From positions 124,171,977 to 124,235,976 of the forward strand of contig CM062815.1 in assembly GCA_031772625.1 (NCBI GenBank): a DNA stretch of 64,000 nucleotides, read 5' to 3'. This document shows positions 12,887-24,689 of the stretch, in pieces (within the stretch, counting starts at the first letter, position 1; every line of letters starts with the position of its first letter). The notes below the pieces were generated by a model, which was not told the origin of the DNA, did no database searches, and saw only the letters and a list, made by a program, of their open reading frames with translations. The stretch comes from Pinus tabuliformis. Taxonomy: Eukaryota; Streptophyta; Pinopsida; Pinales; Pinaceae. The position numbers and the translations under genes are program-made.

Positions 12887-14762
12887 TCCCTCTCCTAATC
12901 CTTATCATAACAGCTATTAAGAGAAGGCGGTTACTATGTTGACCCAAGATCGAAGGTGTCGTTCGGAAATTGGGTCTAAAATTTTCAATCTCTTCTACCC
13001 ACTTAAGGCTTGGTTTTGACATCACCATTGTGTTAGTCTTGTGAAGATGATTTTGGTGATGTAAACCTTCACCTCAATCTGACCTTTGCATCAAGAGTTG
13101 TGACCATTACAATTCTAGTGAATTAGAGAGTGCCCCATTAACATGTTGGTCACGTGGTAGCCACGTAGATATACCCACTTGGATAATTTCCCAGTGCCAT
13201 AGGGAAATTAATTATTGGCTACCAACCCATTCATGGGTTATATATTAATGACCCAACTTGATGGTCATAATCTCTTTCCAAAATGCTCATCTCCTAGGCC
13301 CATTACTCGGCCCTCACTAGCCTTACCAAATCATCTCGGTCCTTGTCAGCCCAACTATTCTTCTTACGCGACTTTCTATGGCCTTATGAGATGTGAACCC
13401 TTCGGTATTATGTCATCCCCAGCCTTTGTTCAGCTATACATTTTATTTCCCACTTTATCATGGAAGCTCATTACAGTAGCCTTGCATTAAGTTATGTTGC
13501 GCAGTCTTATGGCTATCAATCTGGCCTAAAAGCCAACCCTTACTCAACTTAATAAATCCCTTCATGACTACATATAAGGTTTTAATATCAATGTAATGAG
13601 ACGAGGCTACCTCCTGAGCCATTTGTAAAGGTCCACAACCATGGCTCTGCCATAGTGGTTCAATAAACACTTAAACTCAAGCCAACACTTAAACATAGCT
13701 ATTTAGGCTATATGAAGCATGCATTGGTACTATCCATTATAAGCTTACAACGAATTCTACTTCTTTAGTTCCTTATGATGGAAAACACAAAATAAGAAAT
13801 AAGTACTTGCCCATTCAGCCCTTCAAGACTTGTAGCCTCCTCGATTCCTCAATAACTTATGGATAATAGGTTGATCTTGCTCTAGAGATCTCAATGCCCC
13901 TCTTGTAGGTCCAACTAGCATGACAAACTTACAACAATGACGAAAAATCATATGATTCCCAAAAGGAAACAAAGGGTTATCCCATTAAGAGAGATTCCAA
14001 TGATTGAGGTAGAGTGCTCCTATAGGAGTTTCAAACAAATAATTCAGTTGAGACAGGGTGTCTTAGGGCTGCTTCACCTCCAAACAAAGGTGAAACATTT
14101 CATGGATATATGTCAATATTCTACTTGGGATATTTAATTAGTATCATTAGCTGAAACAAATTTCTCAAGGCCACCCTTCCTTCACCCCCTAGCTATTCAA
14201 AATTTTCACATCAGGTAGGGAAAAGTGTCTATTATGAAAGGGGAATTGCAACATCCCAATATCTCTAGTGACTTGGAAACAAAGAGTTTCAATTCTGATG
14301 CGGATAAAGAGATATAGTTAAAATCATGGAGGGTTTATTAGCTATGTTACCTATGAAGGAATAAGAGTGTACTTTCGAGCAGGTTACTGGAACCTTCCAC
14401 ATATGTTCTCATCCAAATCCATGGAACTATCATTAGGTGTTACCAACTCACTAGCCCTGAGAGCCTCCATTATAGACCAGTATAGCCTCTAATGGATTTA
14501 TCGGCCCTCTAAGACACAACCACAGCTCTATGATTATAAGTCAGCAAGCCTCATGGTTTTCTCAGTTGGTTATCATCATATTTATGCTCTACGATTATCA
14601 GTGAGCAAGCCCATGTGTTTTTCAGTTGACTATCATCAAAGTTTCTCTTATCTCAAATTCTCTCATTCTTGATATCTCATTTTCCCTCTGAGTAATTCAA
14701 ATTAATTTTTTAGGAGCCTCATGACCTCCCTACATTTTCCTTTGTATCCTTCCTTTTATTAT
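12887..14762. other. Unclassified repeat DNA left of the outer element; no gene
   Basis: Begins with TGTAACAATCCC, which looks like an LTR terminus of the TGTAAC...GTTACA type known from many plant gypsy elements, placed exactly where LINE fragment 2 stops. No partner LTR is convincing in the window. Six-frame reading shows no domain. The last part (14308-14664) is repeated to the right of the outer element. Confidence 0.4.
14308..14664 (+). repeat. Flanking repeat, left copy
   Basis: About 360 bp matching 52029-52399 in the same orientation. Shared landmarks are GGAAT(A/G)AGAGT, the TCCA(A)..CCATGGAA stretch, TCACTAGCCCT, GGATTTAT, and two rounds of ATTAT(C/A)A..CAGCAAGCC-type sequence. The copies are well diverged. 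It ends about 100 bp before the outer element's LTR. Confidence 0.65.
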
Positions 14763-15811
14763 TGTTACACAGTATTTTGTCACGCCTCCTGCACTTCCCT
14801 GTGACATACCCTGAAGTGCATGAAACATGATCATTATACAATATACTCATCCATGTATACAGTTCATATCCCTCCTTTAACTTTGCTTGGAAAATATTTG
14901 GAGCTTTCCATGAAGAAATAGCTATTAAAACCCTAAAATGAGGGTCATTTCCCTTATGAATCTCAAAACTGTGATGATTGGCTATTGCACCGTGTTAGAA
15001 TAGCAATGGAATTGCTTTGTTCCCTTTCATACCCATGATGGTCTCAACAAGGAAGTTTTCCCAAAGAGGATGAAAAGCTTCATGATCTAGAAGCTTCCAG
15101 AGTGGTGAGCTGGAGGTGGTTTCACATAGATGAGGTCGAATCCTCCTAATTTGACCTCTTGGTCTCATCCCTATGAGCTACCTCCTTGAGATGTGGACCT
15201 AATCCTATCTTTGGAGGAGTCCTAACTCCCTCTCCCGGCCTATAAATTCCTCCTCTCTCATTCCCAAATGGTTGGCCTATGTCCATTTGCACCCTTATGC
15301 TGAGCTTGTGCTTAGAGGCTATTCAATAGACTTGGAGAAGGAGTGTTTGGAGAGTTTCTTGGCTTGGAATTGGATTACCACTCAAGGAGAGCCTTTTCAA
15401 CATCAATGCTATGGTTGTAAGCTTCCCTTTATTCTTTAAATAATATACAATTGCTAGTTCATCTTCCCAAAATATATATGTTCATGTATGTATTAGCTTG
15501 GCATTGCTTGATCAGCTAAGTGGGTCATTATTGGATTTGCTATTGGTTTTTGTGTGCCTCGTTGTCTCTTAATTACTTGTGCAGGTACATAAGCGTTGAA
15601 AGAAGAAGGAAAAAACTCGTGACATAAGCATTTTGTGATTCTCAACAAAGGAAATCGGAATAGCATCAGAGATAGGTAGGTCATTTCTCTCATTCTACTT
15701 TTCATTTATAATATAGGAAGGTTACTAGTTGATTGTCACTTCAGTTGCTAGAGCCACTCATTGGGCTAGACAGATCGTCTCTATCCGATAAGAGGATTAA
15801 CCTTGTCAACA
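14763..15811 (+). repeat. 5' LTR of the outer Tat/Ogre-like element
   Basis: 1049 bp, TGTTACAC...TCAACA, matched to 49796-50832. It contains a TATA box (TATAAAT at 15241) followed by a pyrimidine-rich CTCCTCTCTC stretch, a plausible transcription start area. Confidence 0.92.
15241..15247 (+). promoter_or_regulatory. LTR TATA box (outer element)
   Basis: TATAAAT preceded by a C/G-rich CTCCCGGCC and conserved in the 3' LTR at 50263. Inferred core promoter of the element. Confidence 0.6.
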
Positions 15812-15814
15812 AAA

Positions 15815-15832
15815 TGGCGACTCCACTAGGGA
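15815..15832 (+). other. Primer-binding site, tRNA-Arg type
   Basis: TGGCGACTCCACTAGGGA, three bases after the LTR end. Tat/Ogre elements are known for a primer-binding site complementary to a tRNA-Arg 3' end, which ends ...GUCGCCA. The inner element has a cognate site. Confidence 0.75.
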
Positions 15833-17606
15833 GCCTATGACCCTTTCCTTCCTGTCTTCACCTTGTCTTTTGATGAGTTTGATCAACCATTCATTTTTAG
15901 ACTTCATTGCTTGTCTGTAGTCAGTGTTACTTTCTAGTAGATGTTTGAAGGTTGTTAATTTCAATCGTTCTTGAAGGTTTTGAGTTTCTTTTTTGTTTTT
16001 ATCGACCATTGCGGGTTTGACCCTGATATTTGCGATGATATCATGGGATTTCTAGTTACAATAACAATGATCTCTACTTTCCCACTGACAGGTGCGATGA
16101 TTGCAGAGAATTAAGAAATTTTGGCTTTTTCTTCTCATTTTCAGTTCTGTGTACCTTCTCCCAGTGATTTACTAGTGTGCTCTTCATTGACTCTTATATT
16201 ATCTGATTTCAATTTTCTTTTAACCTGGTTTGATTTTTCTTGAAGTTTGATTAGCCTTTTATGGTTTGTAGGTCTTCTAGGTCAACCTTCATCCACTTGT
16301 TGGTCTTCCCATCAGAGATCAATTTCTTGTGTTAAAATGTCTTTGTGTGTTCAGACATATTTTTGCATATCACTTTTTGGTTCTTGTGCCTTAAGTTTCT
16401 TTCATTAGTGAATATTGTGAAATTCATTTAAGATTCATTTGACGAACGATAGACTACAGATCGATTGTCTCATTGGAAGCAAAAGGAAGTGTTTTCTTTG
16501 AAGTTTTTGTCTGTTGAAAAGTGACAGTGAGAGCATTATTCTTTTCATAGTTTTCGAAGAATTTTTAGTTGCATTCAAATCATTGATGTGAAAGAGATTT
16601 TTATATTTGTTGGCTTGCTTGTATTCTCTTTTACTTTGCACTAGATTACATTAGTTGCATTGTGAAAAGAGAAAAAATCATCATTATATCTTAAGGAAAT
16701 TTTTCTCTAAGATGTGTTTTGGCATTGTATTTGCTTATCACATGAAATATTAGATTTCATATTTTGCATTTAGCATTTGAAGATTGTCATGGTTGCACTT
16801 TTGCATTTGGTTTGATGCATGATTTGAGTGATATTCTTCCATACATAGATATCTTTCATCGAATTGAAGGATTTCATTTCATCATCTAGTTTTCATTTTA
16901 GGAACATATAACATCATTAAGGCCTTGAAATTGAGACATAATTACAAGATCAAATTTAAAATCTATCAATTAATCTAAGGAGAATTTGGAACATTAATGT
17001 TTATATCTAGTGGTCTAGGTTAGAGACGTGTTCCAGCGTCTTTAAAACTTAGCAATTGTCATTCGCTTCGGCATTAGACAATGCTAGCACAGACTTGTGC
17101 TCCGCGTACTGTCGCGTATATAAAGGGAAACACCCATAGGTTGCAAACCTTTATCCATAGGAAGCCCAGTTTACAGCCCTATAAATGTGACACATCGAAC
17201 AGAACATTCAGGGAGATTTCTTGCACATATGTCAAGTCCTTGGTAAATTTATTTGCTAAGGTGTATATTGCAGTTCACAGTTACTTGTACTCCTTTCACC
17301 TAGATTCACCTGAGTAGTCATTTTGATTTTTCCTGACTCTTTAAATTTGAAAATATTATCAAGAAACTTGTTCTTTCAAGCTCGCAAAACTATTGAAAGC
17401 AACTAAAGTCACCTTTTCACCCTTTTCTCGACTCTTAAAAGATGAAAAGGAAAAGCTTTTGTTTCTAAAAATATCTGCCCATGATAAACATGTCGATCCC
17501 AGGCAGTTACTTCCTAGACCGAAATTGAGTAATTTCCTGTTAATTTCAAGATTGTTAAAATCCCTAAATGAATCTCTTTTCCTTTTACATTTGAGAGGAA
17601 GTCATC
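15833..17606 (+). other. Long untranslated leader of the outer element
   Basis: No domain in any frame. The stretch from about 16980 to 17460 is conserved with the leader of the inner element (43100-43590, minus strand): TCTAGGTTAGAGACGTGTTCC, GCTAGCACAGACTTGTGCTCC-type, CTTTATCCATAGGAAGCC, ACATTCAGGGAGATT, AAGTCCTTGGTAA, GGTGTATATTG and TTTTCTCGACTCTTAAAA recur in the same order. Conserved untranslated sequence between diverged elements suggests packaging, splicing or translation control. Confidence 0.7.
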
Positions 17607-20475
17607 ATGGCTAAACCATTGAGTCCAGCTCATAGTTCCCCTTCCTTATGTGATATTGAAGGGTCCTCCCAAGGAGTTCATCTAGAACTTCTTGAATCAC
17701 TTCAGGATCAAGGTTTTGAACTTGGAATTGCTCCAAGCATCCAACCTTTGTCTTCTCGTCTACCTCCATTAGATTCCTGGTCATATTAAGAATTTGATCT
17801 TGGCACCTACGATAATCCTATTCAGACCCCCGAGAGTTTGCAGACTCCTGAAAGTCCACAAGGGCTGGTTGTCTATTCACCGAATCCATTGTTCGATCAT
17901 GTTGTGATATCTCCTCAATGTCCTTACAGTCTGTATGATTGGCCTGGTATTCCTTTGGAGTTATCTCCTCGTACATCTCAGGTTCCTCGTCACCAATTGT
18001 TTCCATCTATGGAGTCAGAAGGTGAAATCCCAGTCTCTTCTCTGGGTCATTTAGAAGTTTCTGCTACCCATACTCCTCACGTGGATGATGAGCAGGGATA
18101 TGAATTCCCTCGAGAAGGCTTTCCTTATACAGGAAGAGTCCCATCTCTCTCATATCTTGAAACTAGTGGACCCATGTTGCCACATGGCTATACCACTCTA
18201 GCTCAGTTAGTTTCGGGCACTCCTAGTGCCTCATCATTGTATCAGAACCCCATCTGGTCTTCCAATGCTATGCCTACATTAGGTCCGTTCGTTTCGAACA
18301 TGACCTCACAAACTATTGTACAAGCTACGGTCAATTCAGTTCCAGTTCAACCTACCATTCTGTCACAAACTGTTTCATCGTTTCAATCGACTCTTCTGGT
18401 TTAATCGACTATCTCAGGTCAGGTCTTGGTAAGTTCTTCTACCCCTCCATCAAGTGGAAAACATGTGCCACCACCTTGGGGGAAATATCCAAATACTCCT
18501 TTTATGTCAGGCGAAATTAATGTGAGTGGATTAAAAACTCACATGGTTTGAGTTAATCAACCTTATTATGGTGCTATTCCTAACCCTGTTGGTCTATCAG
18601 GGTCCGGTAACATCCCATATCTGCAGCCTTACATGGCTCAGGTCCCACTCCAACCAGCTTATGTCCCATATGGTTCACAAGCCTTGGTGAATCCACCTTA
18701 CTTTCCTCAAGATGTACCTTATGTTCAACCTGGTCAATCCACTATTCCTGGTGGATATGGCCAGATCCAATTCAGGAACTATCAATACCCTTAGGGTATA
18801 AACCCATGAACTATTTATCTACCCTTGCTGCAACAAGGAAAAAATTTGTAGCAACAAGGAAAAAATTTGTAGCAACAAGGGCAACCTTTGCAGCAATAAG
18901 GGAAACCTTCACAGCAACAAGGGAAATCCTTCCAGTAGCAAGGGAAAGCATTATAGTAGCAAGCGAAACTACTACGACAGTAAGGGAAACTACTACAGCA
19001 GCAAGGAAAACCTTTGCCACAGTTGCAGTAACCTTTGCAGTCTCAGACTTAGTTTTTTCATTAGTCCTCCCAACCTTTGTCCTCGCAAGGCTAACCATTG
19101 CAGCAACAAGGTCAACCATTGTAGCGGCAAAGTCAACCTTTGCAACAACAAAGTTAGCCTTGGTAGCAACAACCTTTATATGCATATCAACAAGGTTAGC
19201 CTTTGCAAGGCTAAGGTCAACCCCTACATCGAGAGGGTCAATCTCCTTACGTCGAGGGTCAATAGGTTCAACAACACTATAAGCCATACGCCACACATAA
19301 TGCTTATCAACGGCTTATGGTAGGGCAGTATCAAGCCTACCCTAGACTAGATCCAATTTACAGGTAAGGTAACCCTTAGCGGGGACAAAGCCAAGTTCCA
19401 TACGGACAAAATTCTCCACTGTGGGGGGGAAACCCTTACCAACAAGGATGGACTCCATAGTTTGGGTCTCCTCAAAGGCCCTATATGCTGTTTAACATGT
19501 AATTTCCTTTCTTAGCTACATTGGAGCTGCCCAATGTCTCGAGGCTCACGAATGATCACATTCTTCATTTGCCTTACTGGCCTCCGATTTTGGTGAAAAT
19601 TCCAAGAGATTGCCCCAAATTCGAGGGAAAAGCGAAGGAGGATCCACAAGCTCACGTGATGGCATATCACCTATGATGCTCCTCCAATTTGTATGTCGAT
19701 GATTCTATCCGTATTCAACTCTTTCATAGAACTCTCACAGGCGTTGCCACTAAATGGTACATCAAATTTCCTCGAGGTACGTACGGTGACTTCAAATCTC
19801 CTGCTATGGATTTTCTTACTCATTTCCAATTACCGGTTCGATATGAAACTAGACTCATTTTCTTACATCCATTAAGCAAGACAACATAACCCACATTTCC
19901 AATCATACCCATGAATGGAGATGTCGACGTCACCCCATCAAGTTTGAGATTGCTGATGAGTTGTTGACAGAATGGTTCACAAAATCATTCGTCAACAAAA
20001 TTGCTAAGCACATAGCTATGGGTGGATGTGTTATAGAAGATAAATCTATCGCCTGTGCCCAGTATTTACACTTGGTCTATTCGAAATCTGGCACATTGTA
20101 TGAGATGTTACCTGATGCTTCAAGACCATCGTTGGATCTGACAACATCAAAGTCTTCAGATACACCACCTATTGATGGTGTGATTGGTTCTGCGTCTTAG
20201 ACTTCTACGAAAGCTTCTTCGAAGCAAAAATCTGTCTCAAACACTAGTTCCAGTAAATCCAATCCTAGTAAAACCTCTGAGGTACATGCTATCTAGTCTA
20301 CTGCAGCAGATAAGACTTCTAAAGGTAAAAATAAGGGCAAAGGTAAGGCCAAAATCGATGCCCTAAAACACGACCCTCCTAAATCTTCTGCTGATGATGT
20401 TTCTAGAAGAAAGCTAAAATATTCTTTCCTCATCTGTGAGGAGGGTCATTACACTAAGGATTGTCCCCGATGATT
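17607..20475 (+). pseudogene. gag region of the outer element
   Basis: Starts near the MAKPLSPAHSS frame at 17607. A long Ser/Pro-rich N-terminal part follows, including a 188-codon open stretch at 17838-18404, then a Gln-rich section built from a 21-bp repeat (18828-19265). The gag core (about 19540-20180) has PFAM retrotrans_gag features: IPRDCPKFEGKAKEDPQAHV, then FHRTLTGVATKWYIKFPRGT and MDFLTHFQLPVRYE. The zinc knuckle lies near 20430 (ICEEGHYTKDCPR). Same layout as the inner element's gag. Broken, with about ten or more breaks. Confidence 0.85.
18828..19265 (+). repeat. 21-bp minisatellite in gag (about 20 units)
   Basis: CAACAAGG-type units fall at 18831, 18852, 18873 and 18894, then continue with drift to about 19265. 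In the gag frame a unit reads as variants of QQQGQPL, so the repeat builds a Gln-rich linker. Because 21 is a multiple of three, other frames on both strands also stay open here and are artefacts. Confidence 0.85.
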
Positions 20476-20989
20476 TGAAGTTAGCCACTTATTGAAATGG
20501 ACTTTGGTTTTTTTAAAAGAACCATTTCCCTCACAGTAGACGCAATTGGTAGAACAACCTTAGTCCTCTGCTTCCTCAGGTTCCCAAGTGTTCATGATGC
20601 AAGTTTTATCACCTATCTCGATCACCACTCAAACTAAATATTATCTAACCACATCTAAGAAGATGATGGAGAAAGAAGCCAATGAAACTCCTTCTACTTC
20701 TACTCTGCCAGTTCTGGCCTGCTCCATATTAAGCACCCTAACAGTGAATCCGTCATCTAACCACCTCCCAATGGTGTTCTTTAGAAGTCATCTTTTAATC
20801 TGAATGCTGAGCTGTGCAACATTACAATATTGTTGAGGATTTAGCTCAAGCACCTTCAGCGATGTACACCTTGGAGGTTCTTCAATCTTGTCCAATGCAT
20901 CAGAAGTCACTATTGTCTACTATAGGTGTTATCGACCCTTCTGATTTGAGTTTGATTACTTTTGATCTAAAGAGTCATGTCCCTCGTCT

Positions 20990-21400
20990 TCATCATCAGA
21001 TTGCATTTCTGATATAGGTCCTCATCAAAGGAAAGATGATTCACCGAATGGTTATTGATGAAGGTGCCTCTACTTGCATCATGTTAGTTTCGTGTTGGAA
21101 AGCCATTGGCTCTCCTTCTCTTAACCAATCTCCGAACACCTTGGAAGCCTTTGATGGTAGAGGTTCACGTCCATACGGTATTCTCACGAGTTTTCCGATT
21201 ACATTGGAAGGAAAGACTATTGAATTAGAACTATAAGTTGTAGATGCAAATCTCAACTACAACCTTCTTCTCGGGCGAAGCTGGATCCATGCCATGTTTT
21301 CTGTGGTGTCTTCTTTGTTCCACGTACTTTGTTTTCCTCATGAAGGAAAAATTATCATGGTTGATCAACTGTCCTTCTTTTCTTCTAGTTCCTCGAAAGA
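20990..21400 (+). pseudogene. Aspartic protease region of the outer element
   Basis: HRMVIDEGASTCIM near 21040 corresponds to the D-(S/E)-GA-S active-site loop of retroviral-type proteases in the Tat lineage. It is followed by the linker ANLNYNLLLGRSWIHAM near 21250, the usual flap-to-end LLGR.W motif. The same motifs appear in the inner element near 39905 and 39680. Protease would cut the gag-pol polyprotein inside virus-like particles. Broken. Confidence 0.8.
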
Positions 21401-21929
21401 CAACATTCCTTACGAGAGCGTGGGGGTAGGTCTCTTCAAAGACTCTTCCTTAATGGGTACTTTTACTCTCCCACCTCCAAATGTTCATTCAGTCAATATG
21501 ATCTCATATCTACGGATCCTTCGATTACCCCTACGACAAATCAAATTGATTCATTTGGTGATGCTATGCCTTTAAGTACATTGGAGATAAATTATCAAGA
21601 AATTGTCTTAGCTTCGATGGCTGCTTCAGAAAGGCATACTTTTTTCAGTATGAACTTGGACACTTACATGCCATCTCCCTGGATGGGTTCTTGGGATTAT
21701 CTGGACCCTTTGAACGAGACATTCCCCTCCAATGAGAGTATCGTTGATGTCATGTCTTTGGATAAAATTCCATGGAATGATATACAACATTGTTCTTCTT
21801 TTCTTCCTAGCCTCGATGAGATGCCTTCCTATCTTGAAGCATCTAGTTCTCATTTTCCTACACCTCCACTTTAGACACCTATCCTGTTCTCAAGATGAGA
21901 TCACAATTTATATTTAGCTTTTTAAATAA

Positions 21930-23280
21930 TTCTGAGATGTTTTAGTTTGGTATTACAAAGAAATTCCTGGTATCAATCTAGCCATAGTAGTGCATGAGAT
22001 TCTGACTTATCCTAGTGCTAAGCATGTTTGGCAACAACTTCACCCTGTGCACACTCAAAAGGTTGCTACTATCAAAGAAGAAGTAGAGAAGCTTTTGAAA
22101 GCAGGTTTCATTTATCCTATTCCATTAATAGATTGGGTATCCAATATCGTCCCTATTGCCAAAACGTAGGGCACGATACATGTTTGTGTTGATTACCGTG
22201 TTATCAATCCCACATGTCTTGAGGACAATTATCCTACTCCCTTTATCAACCACATCATCGACGAATGTGTTAGGAGTGAGATTGTTTTGTTCATGGATGG
22301 TTTTTCTGGCTATAACCAGATTAATATTTTACTTGCCAATCAACATAAAATGGCCTTTATCTGTCCCTAGGGTAATTTCACTTACAAAAAACTTCCTTTT
22401 AGTTTGAAGAGTGTTGGCTCTACCTTCCAACGGGAAATGTCTTATCCATTTCATGACACTCGACACATTGTTCAGCCATACCTCGAAGGCTTACTAGCTC
22501 ATTCGGCTAAATGTCATGACCACCCAGATCACTTAAGACCCATCTTTTTATGATGTCGGCATTACAATATCCGTCTCAATCCACACAAGTGTGTGTTTTG
22601 CATCGAGTTTGTTTGACTTTTAGGTTTTGTGGTGTCTTGTGAAGGTATAAGGATTGATCCTTTGAAAGTTTAGGCCATAGTCAATTTACCCCCCCTATAT
22701 CATTACTACAATTGTAGAGTCTGCAGAGAAAAGCTAATTTTCTCCATTGATTTGTCCCTAATTACGCCGAACTTTCCAGAGGTTTTACTTGCTTACTTAA
22801 GAAGGGGATCCCTTTTATTTGGGATGAAGTTTCCGAGGAATCCTTCGATGATTTAAAGAACACACTGATTAATTCTCCTTTACTACACCCCTTCGATTAT
22901 CGCCGCGACTACTTCTTGTATTTGGTTGCAATTGATACCACTATTTCTATGGTGTTAGTTTAGGATGACAATGATGGCAACAAGAACATGGTTTATTATC
23001 TAAGCTAGAATCTTCATGATACTAAGTCTCGATATGCTCATGTCAAGAAGTTTACCTTGGCAGAAGTGCATGTTGTCCAAATATTTCGACACTATATCCT
23101 TTTATGGAAAACCACTGTGATTTATGATTGTAACACCATGACATGTATCTTCACTCGTCAGTTACTGGGGGGAAAATACTCTAAATGGATCATGATCCTG
23201 TAGGAATTTGATTTGGAATTTACTACTGCCAAATCAAAGAAATTACTGAGTAGATACTCGATGAAACTCTATTTCTGTTC
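21930..23280 (+). pseudogene. Reverse transcriptase and first RNase H of the outer element
   Basis: RT motifs in order: EEVEKLLKAGFIYPI (22080), VDYRVINPTCLEDNYPTPFI (22190), FMDGFSGYNQINI (22290), LPFSLK (22395) and the catalytic-loop region near 22480. Then come RNase H segments with ATKTT-like YFLYLVAIDTTISMVLV (22910) and GGKYSKWIMIL (23170), as in Ty3/gypsy RNase H. These enzymes would copy the element RNA to DNA. Broken at many points. Family assignment rests on the downstream second RNase H and on the primer-binding site. Confidence 0.88.
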
Positions 23281-23429
23281 AACACTCTTGACTGATGGTA
23301 TGGATATATTATTGTTTATCTCAAACCCAATCTTTCCAATCTGAGTTGTCCCAATCTAACCAATGCCACATTTGGCATCAATCCCAACCTTATCACATCC
23401 TTGGTGATACATCGTATCGGTTCGGTGTG

Positions 23430-24530
23430 GACTCTATTCTTCGCATATGTCTCACCCTTGAAGAGGTTGAGTGGATCTTAAATGATTGCCACTTTGGTGC
23501 CTATGGTGGTCATATGTCTGGATATGCCATTGCTCAGAAAATCCTCTGTGCCAGTTATTTCTGGCCTTCTATATTCAAAGACTACATTCTAGCTGTCCAA
23601 AAATGCCATTAGTGCCAGATTTTCAACAACAAATAGCGTGCCCCAACCGCAACCCTAAACCTAGTAATTATCATTGGCCCATTTTCCAAATGGGGCGTTG
23701 ATTTCATGACATGTAACTCTTGCTCAGTCAAGGGGCATGGTTATATCATCATCGTCGTCGACTATTTTACAAAATGGGTTGAGGCGATGCCTACATACAA
23801 TGCTGACGATATTATTGCTGCTTCGTTCCTTTTCAACCACATCATCGCACGTTTTGGTGTCCCTCAAGCTATCATGACTGACCATGGATCACATTTTCGT
23901 TAGCACATGATGCCAGAGTTGACTGCTTAGTTGGGCCTTCGACATGATATATCAACTCCTTATTATCCACAAGCCAGTGACCAGGTTGAAGCAGTCAATA
24001 AGGTTTTGATTACTATGCTTTAGCATACCTTTGGGAAGCACATAAAGGATTAGCATTTAATTCGATTCTCGACTATTTGGGCTTACAGAACTTCTACTAA
24101 GATGGCCACTGGATTGACTCCTTTCCAGTTGGTGTACGGTTTAGAGGCAACTCTTCCAATCGAATGTGAAATCCCTTCGCTTAAGCTAGCTATCAATCTT
24201 CTTCCAAATACCTTGCCTAAAGAGGGGAGGATACTGTATCTTGAGAGACTTGATGAGACTCATCCCATTGCTGCGATGGTCATCAAAGCTCAAAAGAAGC
24301 AATTCAAAGCTCATTTTGACCAAACCATTTCTCCTCGCACTTTTGCTGAAGGTGACTTGGTCCTTCTTTACAATCAATCCAGTGATAAATTGGGTGAAGG
24401 AAAGTTTAAACCCATGTGGCATGGGCCCTACATCGTCAATCATGTCTTACAGAAAGGTGCCTATGAGCTATGTGATTATGAGGGAAATGCATTGTCACAG
24501 CTTCGTAATGGGTTGTATCTCAAAAAGTAA
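23430..24530 (+). pseudogene. Integrase of the outer element
   Basis: The N-terminal zinc part includes LNDCHFGAYGGHMSGY (23485). The catalytic core has IIVVDYFTKWVEAMPTYN and ARFGVPQAIMTDHGSHF (23706-23903), giving the first two acidic positions of the DDE triad region. A 142-codon open stretch (24102-24530) carries the post-core ATGLTPFQLVYGLEATLPIE and the GPY/F-like WHGPYIV..VL..GAYEL. The inner element has the same segments at 36296-37300. Broken. Confidence 0.9.
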
Positions 24531-24689
24531 TATGCATGAAATTTGTGTAATAACTTTTGTACATAAGTGTGTTAATTCATTAGTGTGCGTTTTTTTATTT
24601 TTGGTGTGTTTTTTTGTTTCACAGACATGTGTTTTTCTGCTTACCCTGTGTTCCACTCAACTTGCAGATGTTGTCAAGCCATTACGTTG

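Noticed and set aside
18806-19296. Two long overlapping open frames on both strands (about 160 codons each) with regular repeats
   Set aside because: Both arise from the 21-bp minisatellite, whose period is a multiple of three. The gag frame is the Gln-rich one.
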